Positions 19,883-28,929 of a stretch of DNA of 64,000 bases are shown here, in pieces. Both the position numbers and the translations under genes were made by a program. Source of the stretch: JANQPD01 sp963715655 (GTDB lineage: Bacteria > Bacteroidota > Bacteroidia > Flavobacteriales > Schleiferiaceae). The notes beneath the pieces were generated by a model that ran no database searches, was not told where the DNA came from, and saw only the letters and a program-made list of their open reading frames with translations. The stretch spans positions 1,922,001 to 1,986,000 of the forward strand of contig OY970262.1 in NCBI GenBank assembly GCA_963715655.1, written 5' to 3'. Every line of letters begins with the position of its first letter. The first letter of the stretch is position 1.

Positions 19883-21400
19883 TCAATTTTTAATTATTGG
19901 TTTTGCCCTTAATAATCCATCGCTGCTTTTATATTGTAAAATATAAAAACCATTGGGCAAGTGCGTAACATCAATTTTTTGGTGAGTTAAACTTTTAGAA
20001 ATTAGGTTAAACGGAACTACTTTCCCCTGAGCGGTTAAGAGCTGAAACTTTTGATTAAAAATATTGACACCTTCAATGGTAGTTATGTTGTTAACCGGAT
20101 TAGGGTAAATACTAAAATCTTGTACATCTACTTCGGCTACTGATACTTGGGCACAGGCCGTAGTTATTACCTCCACACTATGTGTAGATATAGGTAAGTT
20201 ACATTTACTAAACAAGGAATTTCCATCACTACCTACTTTTATTCTTAAAAGCAGGGTGTCCGCTCCTGCTAAGGATTGCAGTAACGAGAGTTTTATTTGG
20301 GTAGTACCGCCAGCTAGGCTAATAGCTGAAGCTTTCATTACTGGAATAGATAGGCCACCATTAGTTTCTATTCTAAACTCACTTCCATCAGCGCTAAGCG
20401 TATTTAAGTTAAGTTCATTATTGAGGTTTACAAATAAGGTTGTGTCTCCACAAGCAGCGTTAATGCCAGGGTTTTGACCATTAGAAGCTCCAGTGTTTCC
20501 TGTCATCTCAAATTTTGGCATAAACTGCCCACAAGAATCATGAATAAGAAAAAACTGACTATATACATTTTGACCTATTAAATACCATCTTAACAAGGTA
20601 TTTGAAAACCCATATTCACTAACTTTATACGTTATTAAGCTAACTTGCCTTTTGGTAATATTTCCGCTTAAAATTCCAGTTTTAGGATTAAAACTATGTG
20701 TTTGGCCCGCAGAAAAAGGTGTGCTTGAAGAATAATCCGTGTTAAAAGCATAATCAGTGGAGCTATAATTAGAGCCGTTAAAAGTTCTTGATGAACCTAA
20801 AACTATTTCCACATTTATAGAGTCTCCATCCGGATCAATATATGGGGAGTAATTGGATGTAGTATAACCATCAACACAAGAAACTGAAACAAGGTTTCGC
20901 GGAACTATTTCCACTGATGCATTTGTTTTTCGTACGTTAAAATCCATATAGCTAGAGGTGGTCATGCTTTGACTTCCCGGGTTTATTATATTGTCAATGG
21001 CAGGGTTAACACCATTAAAAGTGTGATAGAAAGTTCCCATTAAGCAACTATTTACGTTTAATTGAATAGTATCTATGTACTGATATACCTTAAAGGTATT
21101 ATTTGAAGAATTACCGGTTGAATCGGAAAAGCAAAAATCAATATCCAAAGAAGTTGTATCAAGCGGTAACGTAAAGGAAGTAATAGATCCGTCACAATCA
21201 TTTTCAAACCAAGTAGTAATGGAATTTGGGCCGAGTAATCCTCTAGTATCAAAAATTGAAGTAACCTTTAATCTAATTGTAGCAGTTGTAGTAGTAGAGG
21301 ATATAACAACATGCTCAATAGCAGTTGATACCAAATGACTTCCAAAAGAATTAAAAACGCAAAAGTGTGATACGATAAATAGAAAGGTAAATTTTTTCAT
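19883..21400 (-). CDS. T9SS-sorted surface protein, short paralogue 3 (first gene of operon)
   Basis: 505 residues. Signal peptide (KKFTFLFIVSHFCVFNSFG), then SHLVSTAIEHVV, the DPDGDSINVEIV motif near residue 200, the second block with CGDTTLFVNL, GSEFRIET, DTLLLRIKVGSDG and KCNLPI, and a sorting domain YPNPVNNITTIEG ending KPIIKN. It is the most diverged of the three short paralogues. As first gene it should carry the operon promoter in the 189-base region shared with the divergent S46 peptidase gene. Predicted to be exported by the T9SS and anchored at the cell surface. Confidence 0.85.
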   Translation of the reverse strand: MKKFTFLFIVSHFCVFNSFGSHLVSTAIEHVVISSTTTTATIRLKVTSIFDTRGLLGPNSITTWFENDCDGSITSFTLPLDTTSLDIDFCFSDSTGNSSNNTFKVYQYIDTIQLNVNSCLMGTFYHTFNGVNPAIDNIINPGSQSMTTSSYMDFNVRKTNASVEIVPRNLVSVSCVDGYTTSNYSPYIDPDGDSINVEIVLGSSRTFNGSNYSSTDYAFNTDYSSSTPFSAGQTHSFNPKTGILSGNITKRQVSLITYKVSEYGFSNTLLRWYLIGQNVYSQFFLIHDSCGQFMPKFEMTGNTGASNGQNPGINAACGDTTLFVNLNNELNLNTLSADGSEFRIETNGGLSIPVMKASAISLAGGTTQIKLSLLQSLAGADTLLLRIKVGSDGNSLFSKCNLPISTHSVEVITTACAQVSVAEVDVQDFSIYPNPVNNITTIEGVNIFNQKFQLLTAQGKVVPFNLISKSLTHQKIDVTHLPNGFYILQYKSSDGLLRAKPIIKN

Positions 21401-21536
21401 GGTTGTTTTAAGTTTGGTATAAAGTAATGTGCTTTAGTAGCGTATAAAAAGTATTAATTAGTTTGAATTTTCATTTCGGTTGCTAAGGGAAAATCAGCTT
21501 TTATCCCTATATATTATACCAATACACCTTACAAAG

Positions 21537-21567
21537 TTGCTTTCTGTGCAGCCCTCGTTTATTTTCG
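21537..21567 (+). promoter_or_regulatory. Bacteroidota-type promoter for the S46 peptidase
   Basis: TTG at 21537-21539, a 20-base spacer and TATTTTCG at 21560-21567 match the Flavobacteriia consensus TTG-N17-23-TAnnTTTG at all but one defined position. The ATG follows 22 bases later. Confidence 0.45.
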
Positions 21568-21589
21568 CACCTTAACGATTTATCTCATT

Positions 21590-23788
21590 ATGCGTAAAAA
21601 CACACTTTCTTTTCTACTTATTTTTTCCATCACCTTTTCCCTTTCTGCAAAGGAAGGCATGTGGATTCCGTATTTATTGCAACAGCTAAATGAAGCGGAA
21701 ATGCGCGACATGGGTTTGCAGATTACTGCTGAAGATATTTACAGTGTAAACCAATCTTCACTTAAAGACGCTATTGTACATTTTGGCGGAGGTTGTACGG
21801 CAGAAATCATTGGCAATAAAGGTTTGTTGTTAACCAATCACCATTGTGGCTACAGCCGGATACAATCGCACAGCAGTGTAGAAAATGATTTGCTTAAAAA
21901 TGGTTTTTGGGCTATGAATCAAAGTGAAGAAAAAACCAATCCCGGTTTAGATGCAGCCATTGTAAAATACATGCGCGATGTTACCAATGATGCAATGAGC
22001 GGTGTAACAGCAGATGATACGCCCGAGGAACGTCTAAAAAAAATCAATGAAAACTTAACGGCCTTGGCCAAGGAGGAAAGGGAAACGTCTGGGTATGCAA
22101 TTGAAATAGCACCTTTCTTTTACGGTAATCAATACATTCTATTTGCTAAAGAAATATTTACAGATGTACGTTTAGTAGGCGCCCCACCTAGCAGCATAGG
22201 TAAGTATGGTGCCGATACTGATAATTGGGTTTGGCCGCGCCATACCGGTGACTTTAGCTTATTTAGAATATACGCGGGTAAAGACAATAAACCGGCAGAA
22301 ATTTCTGAAAGCAATGTGCCTTACACGCCAAAACAGTTTTTAACCATTAATACAGGTGGTTTTAAAAATGGCGATTTTACCATGGTATATGGTTTCCCTG
22401 GCACCACGCAAGAATATTTACCCGCCACCGAGGTAGATAATATCATTCGATTTGTTGATCCTTTGCGCATAAGTGTGCGCGATAAAATTTTAAAAACCCT
22501 AGATAAAAAAATGCGTGCCGATGATGCTACACGCATAAAGTACGCCAGTAAGTACGCCAGCATTGCCAATGGTTGGAAAAAATGGATTGGCGAAGTAGAT
22601 GGTTTGGTAGAAACTAAAGCAGTGGCTAAAAAATTAAAATTGGAAGCTGAATTTGCCCAGAAATTAGCCGCTAATCCTGAGTTACAGAAAAAATACGGTG
22701 AAGTGTTGCCAAAGCTTAATGCACTTTACGCCAAACGGTTACCCATAAGTTTAAGTCGATACAATTTTATAGAACGCGGCTATTATGGTAGTGAGTTTTT
22801 GCGCTATATGACGCGCTACACCGCTTTGGTTGAATCCGTTGAAAAAGATGACACCGCAGCCATTAACAAACTTTCCACTAGTTACGGTAAGGGTGTAAAA
22901 ACGTTTGCTGAAAACATAGATGCCGAGTTAGACGAAGAGGTGTTTGTGTTGCTGTTTCCCGATTATTTAAATGCCTTGGGTGATGAAAACGTACCGGAAA
23001 TTTTGGTGGAACTAAAAGCTAAATCTACCGAAGAGCAGCGTGCTTTTGCTAAAGAAGTATATCAAAAATCAATAGTATTAAATGATGCAGAAAAGTTTGA
23101 AAAGATGCTATTGGAAAATCCTGCGAAAGCCGCCAAAAAGCTAAAAAAAGATAAAGCATACTTATTGGCCACCGCTATTCGTGCAGATTTTGATAAAGCA
23201 AATCAAGCCATTGTGCCCATAGAAAATGAAATTGAACTTTTGCAAGGCAGCTACATGCAGGCTTTACGCGATGTGTTTCCAAACAAACGATTTTACCCAG
23301 ATGCCAACAGTACCCTGCGTTTAACTTATGGTAAAGTAGAGCCTTACGACCCTGTGGACGGCATACAATATAAAACTCAAACTTATTTAAAGGGCGTAAT
23401 AGATAAATACATTCCTGGTGATTATGAGTTTGATTTACCGCAAAAACTCATTGACCTTTATGCAAGTAAAGATTACGGTATGTATGGCGAAAATGGAAAA
23501 ATGCCCGTATGCTTTATTGCTAGCAACCATACAACGGGTGGCAACAGCGGTAGCCCGGCTTTAAACGCAAAAGGCGAACTAATAGGCTTAAATTTTGACC
23601 GCGCTTGGGAAGGCACTATGAGCGACTTAAACTATGATTTTAGCCGCTGTAGAAATATAATGGTAGATGCACGCTACGTACTTTTTATTGTGGATAAATT
23701 TGCCGGTGCAGGGTATTTAATGAACGAAATGCGCTTTGCGGAAGTAAACGAAAAGATAGAAGAGAAGGGACTGCAACTTGCTGAATAG
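21590..23788 (+). CDS. S46 family dipeptidyl-peptidase, DPP11-like
   Basis: 732 residues, normal for the S46 family (DPP7/DPP11, about 710-720). The signal peptide (RKNTLSFLLIFSITFSLSAK) indicates a periplasmic enzyme that removes dipeptides from peptide N-termini. The chymotrypsin-like triad is visible: His85 in LTNHHCGY, Asp221 in RHTGDFSLFRIY and Ser653 in GGNSGSPALN. Eighteen residues after the serine is Arg671 (LNFDRAWE). In Porphyromonas gingivalis DPP11 the residue at this spacing is Arg673, which gives Asp/Glu preference at P1, whereas DPP7 has Gly. I therefore predict acidic specificity. Divergent from the T9SS operon and followed by a strong terminator. Confidence 0.92.
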   Translation: MRKNTLSFLLIFSITFSLSAKEGMWIPYLLQQLNEAEMRDMGLQITAEDIYSVNQSSLKDAIVHFGGGCTAEIIGNKGLLLTNHHCGYSRIQSHSSVENDLLKNGFWAMNQSEEKTNPGLDAAIVKYMRDVTNDAMSGVTADDTPEERLKKINENLTALAKEERETSGYAIEIAPFFYGNQYILFAKEIFTDVRLVGAPPSSIGKYGADTDNWVWPRHTGDFSLFRIYAGKDNKPAEISESNVPYTPKQFLTINTGGFKNGDFTMVYGFPGTTQEYLPATEVDNIIRFVDPLRISVRDKILKTLDKKMRADDATRIKYASKYASIANGWKKWIGEVDGLVETKAVAKKLKLEAEFAQKLAANPELQKKYGEVLPKLNALYAKRLPISLSRYNFIERGYYGSEFLRYMTRYTALVESVEKDDTAAINKLSTSYGKGVKTFAENIDAELDEEVFVLLFPDYLNALGDENVPEILVELKAKSTEEQRAFAKEVYQKSIVLNDAEKFEKMLLENPAKAAKKLKKDKAYLLATAIRADFDKANQAIVPIENEIELLQGSYMQALRDVFPNKRFYPDANSTLRLTYGKVEPYDPVDGIQYKTQTYLKGVIDKYIPGDYEFDLPQKLIDLYASKDYGMYGENGKMPVCFIASNHTTGGNSGSPALNAKGELIGLNFDRAWEGTMSDLNYDFSRCRNIMVDARYVLFIVDKFAGAGYLMNEMRFAEVNEKIEEKGLQLAE

Positions 23789-23848
23789 CTGCTGCGATGC
23801 TGGCATACGATTGGACTTTCTAGGTGTATTACGCATAACATTTTAAAC

Positions 23849-23886
23849 CAAAAAAAAGGCTTCAATTTCTTGAAGCCTTTTTTTTA
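23849..23886 (+). terminator. Terminator after S46 peptidase gene
   Basis: The arms aaaaggcttcaa and ttgaagcctttt form a 12-base stem around a TTTC loop, with A-run before and T-run after. It can work in both directions, ending the peptidase transcript and the opposing tRNA transcript. Confidence 0.88.
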
Positions 23887-23894
23887 TCATTGAG

Positions 23895-23968
23895 TAGCGA
23901 AAGGGGGAATCGAACCCCCGACCTCAGGGTTATGAATCCTGCGCTCTAACCGTCTGAGCTACCTCGCC
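23895..23968 (-). tRNA. tRNA with anticodon CAT (tRNA-Met, probably elongator)
   Basis: On the minus strand 74 bases fold as a cloverleaf: acceptor GGCGAGG/TTTCGCT with G-U pairs, D-arm containing AGCTCAGACGGTTAGAGC, anticodon loop TTCATAA, and T-arm GGGGGTTCGATTCCCCC. CCA is not encoded. The first base pair is G-U rather than the C-A mismatch of an initiator, so elongator Met is favoured; a CAT anticodon could also be lysidine-modified Ile. The last anticodon-stem pair is an A-C mismatch. Confidence 0.9.
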
Positions 23969-24113
23969 ATTTCTCTAACTTTTAACAAGCCGTTTTGAGG
24001 GCTGCAAATATAATTTAATATTGTAAGCAAAAAAGTGCTTTTTCACCTTTTTTAAATTTTTTCAGTCGCAAAAATTTATATATTGCGCCACTATCAAAAT
24101 TGAAATCAAACAA

Positions 24114-24506
24114 ATGTCAGAAGAACGCGTAAAATACGAACTTGAATTTCCTGTAAAAGCATCTCCACACATGTTATTCCCATTCCTTTCCACCCCAAGT
24201 GGTTTATCTGAATGGTTTTGTGATGATGTAAATTCTAGAGGCGAAAAATTTACTTTCATTTGGGATGATGAAGAACGCACTGCTTTTATGCTTAGCAAAA
24301 AGAAAGACGTTTTTATTCGTTTTCAATGGGAAGAGGATTACGAAGAAGAAAATAAATTTTTCTTTGAGTTTAAAATCCAAGTAGATGAACTTACTCAAGA
24401 TGCTTCTTTAATTTTAATTGATCATAGCGAAGCAGATGAAGTAGAAGAGGATAAACTCCTTTGGGACAGTCAAATACACGAATTGTTGCATACCATAGGT
24501 TCTTAA
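24114..24506 (+). CDS. START-like/SRPBCC domain protein
   Basis: 130 residues, acidic, without a signal peptide. The opening YELEFPVKASPHMLFPFLST followed by PSGLSEWFCDDV is typical of the Bacteroidota START-like (AHSA1-related) family, a helix-grip fold with a hydrophobic pocket. No ligand or client is known for this group. A highly charged middle (WEEDYEEENKFFFEF) and acidic tail (SEADEVEEDK) are notable. It is two bases upstream of the PAP2 gene, so it is probably first in a three-gene transcript with that phosphatase and the glycosyltransferase. Confidence 0.82.
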   Translation: MSEERVKYELEFPVKASPHMLFPFLSTPSGLSEWFCDDVNSRGEKFTFIWDDEERTAFMLSKKKDVFIRFQWEEDYEEENKFFFEFKIQVDELTQDASLILIDHSEADEVEEDKLLWDSQIHELLHTIGS

Positions 24507-24507
24507 A

Positions 24508-25158
24508 ATGACCACAGGTGCCTTTCTAAAGAAAAATGCACTCTTCTTAATCCCGGCCTTCCTTTTATTAGGTGTCGGGATTGTTTTTTTGTTCCTATTC
24601 CCCAAAGATATTATTCACATTACCCAAAATGGCTGGTATCACCCAATATTAGACCCTGTTTTTAAATATGGAACTAATTTGGGAGACGGTTTACTATTTG
24701 CTTTAGCCATCATTGGATTACTTTTTATAAGTTACCGAAAAGCTTTGGGTATGCTTTACGCTGCCTTGTTTACCTTGATATTCATTGGTTTGTTTAAGCA
24801 AGTTATTTTTAAAGGAGAGCCACGTCCGCACAAATATTTTATAGAAAAATATGAATTGCGTTTGGTGGAAGGAGTGCGTAATCATAACAGCAATAGTTTT
24901 CCTTCTGGGCATACTACCACCGCTTTTGCAGTATGGGGATTGCTGGCTTTTTATTTTAAAAAACGTTGGGTTAAAATCTCCGCACTTATTATCGCACTTT
25001 TAGCCGGCTATTCACGTATTTATCTTTCACAGCACTTTTTAATTGATGTTGTTGCCGGTGGCTTTTTAGGTATTGCCATTGCCATGCTGTCCTACTATTT
25101 GGCGCAGCTAAACAAAAAATGGTGGGCCAATAAAAATCTCCTTAATACTAAAAGGTGA
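24508..25158 (+). CDS. PAP2-family membrane phosphatase
   Basis: 216 residues with about six membrane segments. All three motifs of the PAP2 family are present: KQVIFKGEPRP (K-x6-RP), NSFPSGHTTT (PSGH) and SRIYLSQHFLIDV (SR-x5-H-x3-D). Such enzymes remove phosphate from lipid phosphates, for example undecaprenyl-diphosphate or phosphatidic acid, at the outer face of the inner membrane. The stop codon overlaps the GTG start of the next gene (GTGA), showing translational coupling with an ArnT-like glycosyltransferase that would also use undecaprenyl-linked sugar donors. The exact substrate is not predictable from sequence. Confidence 0.9.
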   Translation: MTTGAFLKKNALFLIPAFLLLGVGIVFLFLFPKDIIHITQNGWYHPILDPVFKYGTNLGDGLLFALAIIGLLFISYRKALGMLYAALFTLIFIGLFKQVIFKGEPRPHKYFIEKYELRLVEGVRNHNSNSFPSGHTTTAFAVWGLLAFYFKKRWVKISALIIALLAGYSRIYLSQHFLIDVVAGGFLGIAIAMLSYYLAQLNKKWWANKNLLNTKR

Positions 25159-26816
25159 AATATTTCGACCGCAATACTTGGTTTTGGATGGCCATGGGCG
25201 CCCTCTTTTTTCTGCCTTTTTTAGGTGGTGTGCATCTTTTTGATTGGGATGAAATAAACTTTGCGGAGTTGGCGCGTGAAATGACCGTTACCGGTGATTA
25301 CTTGCAACTGCAACTAGGCTATTTACCGTTTACCGAAAAACCACCCTTATTCTTTTGGTTGCAAGCATTAAGCATGGAAATTTTTGGAGTAGGGGAGTTT
25401 GCCGCCCGTTTGCCCAATGCTCTTTTAGGCATTATAGTATTACCCTTCTTATATATCTGTGGTAAATTTTTGATAGACAGGCGTTTTGGTTATTTATGGG
25501 CGCTTAGCTGGTTTGGTAGCATTTTACCCTTCCTGTATTTCAAATCCGGTATTATCGATCCGCTTTTCAATTTCTTTATTTTTAATGGATTGTTTTTTAT
25601 AATCCATTACATCTGGAAAAGGAAAAACTTAGAAGGTTTATTATTCTCGCGAAAAGCAATTACTTACTTATGGTTGGCAGGTATTTGTGTTGGCCTTGGG
25701 GTACTTACCAAAGGACCCGTAGCATACTTATTGGTTTTTCTTTGCCTTTTATCCTATTGGATCTCTGTTCGGTTTAAAGCATTTCTTAATTTCAAAGCAT
25801 TCTTAGCGTTTTCATTTATTGCTTTGGGCGTTTTTCTGCTTTGGTTTGCAATAGAATTTACCGTTAACGGCCCCGATTTTTTAATAGAATTTACTATTAG
25901 GCAATGGGCTTTGCTTACCACCGGAGATGCCGGCCATTCCGGATTTATGGGCTATCATTTAGTGGTACTTTTACTAGGCTGCTTTCCTGCTAGCATATTA
26001 GCGCTCAATAGTTTTCGTTTAAAAGATGATATTCCTGAATACCTACGCGATTTCCAAAAATGGATGCTTATTTTACTGCTTGTAGTGGTGGTTTTATTCT
26101 CTTTAGTAGGCACCAAAATTGTCCATTATTCTTCTATGGCTTATTATCCCATTAGCTTTTTATCCGCTTTAGCGCTGTGGCGAATTATTGAAAAAAAGGA
26201 GCGTTTTAAATTATGGAATAGCTCCTTAGTTGTGCTGGTAGGTTTTATAATTATCGCGGTAAGCATCACCTTAGTTTATTTGGGTTTACATCCCGATGTA
26301 GTACTAGCGCTGGTAGCCACCGATCCTTTTGCCATGGCCAATATGCAGGCTAAGGTAAACTGGACTTTTTGGGATTATATACCCGCTGTTTTTTACTGTG
26401 GTGTATTGTTGCTTTTCGCGATTTTTTATAAGCGTAATCGTCAGCGCGCGTTCCAAAATTTATTTATTGGTACAGGCATGTGGACAATGCTTGCGCTGAT
26501 TTTCTTTATTGGCAAGGTGGAGCATATAAGCCAGCGTGCCAACGTAGAATTTTTTGAAGCGCACGCTTCAGAACCCGCATATTTTGTGAGTTATGATTTT
26601 AAAAGTTATGTGCCCGAATTTTACGGTACACTTTTACCTCCGGTACACCCAAAATCTAGAAATAAAAAATGGCTGTTTACCGGTGAAGTTGATAGGGATG
26701 TGTACATCAGTTGTCGCATTAACCGAAAGGAAAAATTGGAGCTAGAAATTACCGATGCTACCTTCCTATACGCCAAAAATGGTTTTCACTTTTACAAGCG
26801 AAGTAAGTACCCTTAA
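25155..26816 (+). CDS. ArnT-like (PMT/GT83) integral membrane glycosyltransferase
   Basis: 553 residues, about 11-12 transmembrane helices. The first periplasmic loop carries DWDEINFAELAREM and PFTEKPPLFFWLQAL, the pattern of ArnT-type lipid-sugar transferases, where acidic residues of this loop take part in catalysis. Such proteins move a sugar from an undecaprenyl-phosphate donor to lipid A, another glycolipid or a protein. The start is GTG at 25155, overlapping the PAP2 stop, which fixes the N-terminus. The C-terminal soluble part (about 440-553) ends with FYKRSKYP. Acceptor and sugar are unknown. Confidence 0.88.
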   Translation: MKYFDRNTWFWMAMGALFFLPFLGGVHLFDWDEINFAELAREMTVTGDYLQLQLGYLPFTEKPPLFFWLQALSMEIFGVGEFAARLPNALLGIIVLPFLYICGKFLIDRRFGYLWALSWFGSILPFLYFKSGIIDPLFNFFIFNGLFFIIHYIWKRKNLEGLLFSRKAITYLWLAGICVGLGVLTKGPVAYLLVFLCLLSYWISVRFKAFLNFKAFLAFSFIALGVFLLWFAIEFTVNGPDFLIEFTIRQWALLTTGDAGHSGFMGYHLVVLLLGCFPASILALNSFRLKDDIPEYLRDFQKWMLILLLVVVVLFSLVGTKIVHYSSMAYYPISFLSALALWRIIEKKERFKLWNSSLVVLVGFIIIAVSITLVYLGLHPDVVLALVATDPFAMANMQAKVNWTFWDYIPAVFYCGVLLLFAIFYKRNRQRAFQNLFIGTGMWTMLALIFFIGKVEHISQRANVEFFEAHASEPAYFVSYDFKSYVPEFYGTLLPPVHPKSRNKKWLFTGEVDRDVYISCRINRKEKLELEITDATFLYAKNGFHFYKRSKYP

Positions 26817-26906
26817 ATTCATCATTAACGTAAGCCTCTGTATGTTAGGTAAATGCAGGAATTGTTTTTATTGCAATTTTAGATAAATCTGCTTAGCTAG
26901 TTAATG

Positions 26907-26914
26907 TATCTTTG
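26907..26914 (+). promoter_or_regulatory. Possible -7 promoter element of the DEAD-box gene
   Basis: TATCTTTG matches the Bacteroidota -7 consensus TAnnTTTG exactly, 25 bases before the TTG start codon. No TTG lies at the usual 17-23 base spacing upstream, so support is partial. Confidence 0.3.
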
Positions 26915-26939
26915 CCGCTCATTTTAAGACGTTTACATT

Positions 26940-28709
26940 TTGAATAATTTTAAGTCGTTAGGGCTGTCTGAACCAGTATTAAGAGCCTTAGACGAAATGG
27001 GTTTTGAGGAACCAACCGAAATCCAGGCGGAAGCTATTCCGCAACTATTAACAGGAACAAAAGATTTAATTGGACTAGCGCAAACCGGTACAGGAAAAAC
27101 TGCTGCCTTTGGTTTGCCATTAATTGACCTTATAGATCAAAACGATAAGCGTACACAAGCGCTTATTTTAGCACCAACCCGTGAGTTGGCGCAGCAAATC
27201 AGTAATCAAATTGAGCAGTTTTCTAAATATCAAAAACTAAATGTAGTTTGTGTTTTTGGTGGTGCTAGTATTTCGCAGCAAATGCGTGATGTACGCAGAG
27301 GAGCGCATATTATAGTAGCAACTCCCGGAAGGTTAATTGACCTTACTAAACGTAGCGCTATTAAGTTAGATACGTTAGATTTTGTGATTTTAGATGAAGC
27401 CGATGAGATGCTAAACATGGGCTTTAAAGAAGATTTGGATTGGATTTTAGCACAAGCACCAACTACTAAAATTACGTGGTTGTTTTCTGCCACTATGCCT
27501 AATGAAATTAGACGCATGGTTAAGAATTATATGCTTGATCCAGTAGAAGTTAAAACCAACAAAGGTACCGTAGTTAATGCCAATATTGAGCATCAGTTTG
27601 CGGTAATTAAAGCATCAGATAGGATTGAAGCGTTGCGCAGAATTTTAGATTATGACGCAGATATGTACGGTGTGGTTTTTTGCAGAACTAAGCGTGATAC
27701 ACAAAGTGTTGCAGAAGAATTGGTAGAAAGTGGCTATGCTGCTGAACCCTTGCACGGAGATTTATCTCAAAGTCAACGTGATGCAGTAATGAAACGCTTT
27801 AGAGCAAAAACTTTACAAGTATTAGTTGCTACAGATGTGGCGGCACGTGGTATTGATGTGGATAATCTTACCCACGTAATTCACTTTGCCCTACCTGATG
27901 ATCCTGAGTATTATACGCACCGCAGCGGACGTACCGCAAGAGCCGGTAAAAAAGGTATTTCACTTTCGTTGATTACCAAAGGCGAAATGCGCAGGGTACG
28001 CTTTTTAGAAAACAAATTGGGTATTGTGTTTGAAAAAGCGATGATACCAGCAGCAGAAGACATCATGGGCTACCGCATTGAGCATTGGGCACAAAATATT
28101 ATTGATGATAAAGCACAACCTATTGCTAATGACGAGGCATACGAAAAAGGCTTGGCGCTTTTAGCGGATCTTACTAAGGAGGAATTAATTTTCAAATTGA
28201 TTTCGCGTGAATTAAAAGCAGTTTCTAAGAAACGTAGTTTTCAAGATTTGAATGACACTTCTCGTGGAAACGACAGGGGGGCAGATAGAGGTGGAGACCG
28301 CAGAAGTGGCCGAAACGACAGAAGTAGTAGAGGCGGAGATAGAAGCGAAAGACCATATCGTGATAGAAGTGAGCCGGGTGGGATGGAAGCAGGAATGCAT
28401 CGCTATTTTATTAATGTGGGTGCTATTGACCAATTCAATAAAGGTCAACTCTTACGCTACATCTGCGATAATACAGGACTTACCAGCCAAGACATCGGTC
28501 GTATTACTATTGACCGTCAGAAATCATTTTTTGACGTGAATGAATCGGTAAGTAGTAGAGTAAAAACGCTTGATGGTAAAGAGTATGAAGGTAGAGGGTT
28601 ACGTGTAAACCGTGATGATGATGCCGGAAGAAAAGGCAAAGGCTTTATGGGTGGTGGCGATAAATCAAGCAGAGGTAAAAAGAAAGGCGGTTTTAAAAAG
28701 CGGAGATAA
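26940..28709 (+). CDS. DEAD-box RNA helicase with DbpA-type RNA-binding domain
   Basis: 589 residues. All helicase motifs are present: AQTGTGKT (I), PTRELA (Ia), DEADEML (II), SAT (III) and HRSGRTARAG (VI). A linker of about residues 430-475 is rich in Arg, Gly, Asp and Ser (RGNDRGADRGGDRR), and a DbpA-like RNA-binding fold follows (HRYFINVGAIDQFNKGQLLR to about 550), then a basic RGKKKGGFKKRR tail. The layout is that of CsdA/DeaD proteins, which act in ribosome assembly and cold adaptation. The start is TTG at 26940; no in-frame ATG or GTG lies near it. Terminator at 28734-28763. Confidence 0.93.
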   Translation: MNNFKSLGLSEPVLRALDEMGFEEPTEIQAEAIPQLLTGTKDLIGLAQTGTGKTAAFGLPLIDLIDQNDKRTQALILAPTRELAQQISNQIEQFSKYQKLNVVCVFGGASISQQMRDVRRGAHIIVATPGRLIDLTKRSAIKLDTLDFVILDEADEMLNMGFKEDLDWILAQAPTTKITWLFSATMPNEIRRMVKNYMLDPVEVKTNKGTVVNANIEHQFAVIKASDRIEALRRILDYDADMYGVVFCRTKRDTQSVAEELVESGYAAEPLHGDLSQSQRDAVMKRFRAKTLQVLVATDVAARGIDVDNLTHVIHFALPDDPEYYTHRSGRTARAGKKGISLSLITKGEMRRVRFLENKLGIVFEKAMIPAAEDIMGYRIEHWAQNIIDDKAQPIANDEAYEKGLALLADLTKEELIFKLISRELKAVSKKRSFQDLNDTSRGNDRGADRGGDRRSGRNDRSSRGGDRSERPYRDRSEPGGMEAGMHRYFINVGAIDQFNKGQLLRYICDNTGLTSQDIGRITIDRQKSFFDVNESVSSRVKTLDGKEYEGRGLRVNRDDDAGRKGKGFMGGGDKSSRGKKKGGFKKRR

Positions 28710-28733
28710 ACGTTTTTTACATGCAATATTGGA

Positions 28734-28763
28734 ATCCTCGCCCTATTGGGCGGGGATTTTTTG
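28734..28763 (+). terminator. Terminator after the DEAD-box gene
   Basis: The arms atcctcgccc and gggcggggat form a 10-base stem with one G-T pair and a TATT loop, followed by six T. Confidence 0.85.
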
Positions 28764-28929
28764 TTTCTAATACTAATGCTTGAACTAAATATGTTTCCCT
28801 TAGTTATACCTACAATTATTAAAATATCGCATTTAAAATGCGTATGATGTATAATGCCGAGGGGTGTTTTAAGGAGCATTCATGCGACATTCAAAACACA
28901 ATTTGGTATTAAATAGCAAAACCACATAA

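Noticed and set aside
7463..21400. Gliding-motility SprB/RemA adhesin locus
   Set aside because: No SprB-type repeats, no SprF/PorP-like partner and only type A sorting domains were seen.
23895..23968. Integration site with a genomic island next to the tRNA
   Set aside because: No integrase, no repeated tRNA 3' end and no change of gene style on either side.
28252..28539. Plus-strand 95-codon frame inside the DEAD-box gene
   Set aside because: It is a shifted reading of the Arg/Gly-rich linker and RNA-binding domain and lies wholly within a well-supported gene.
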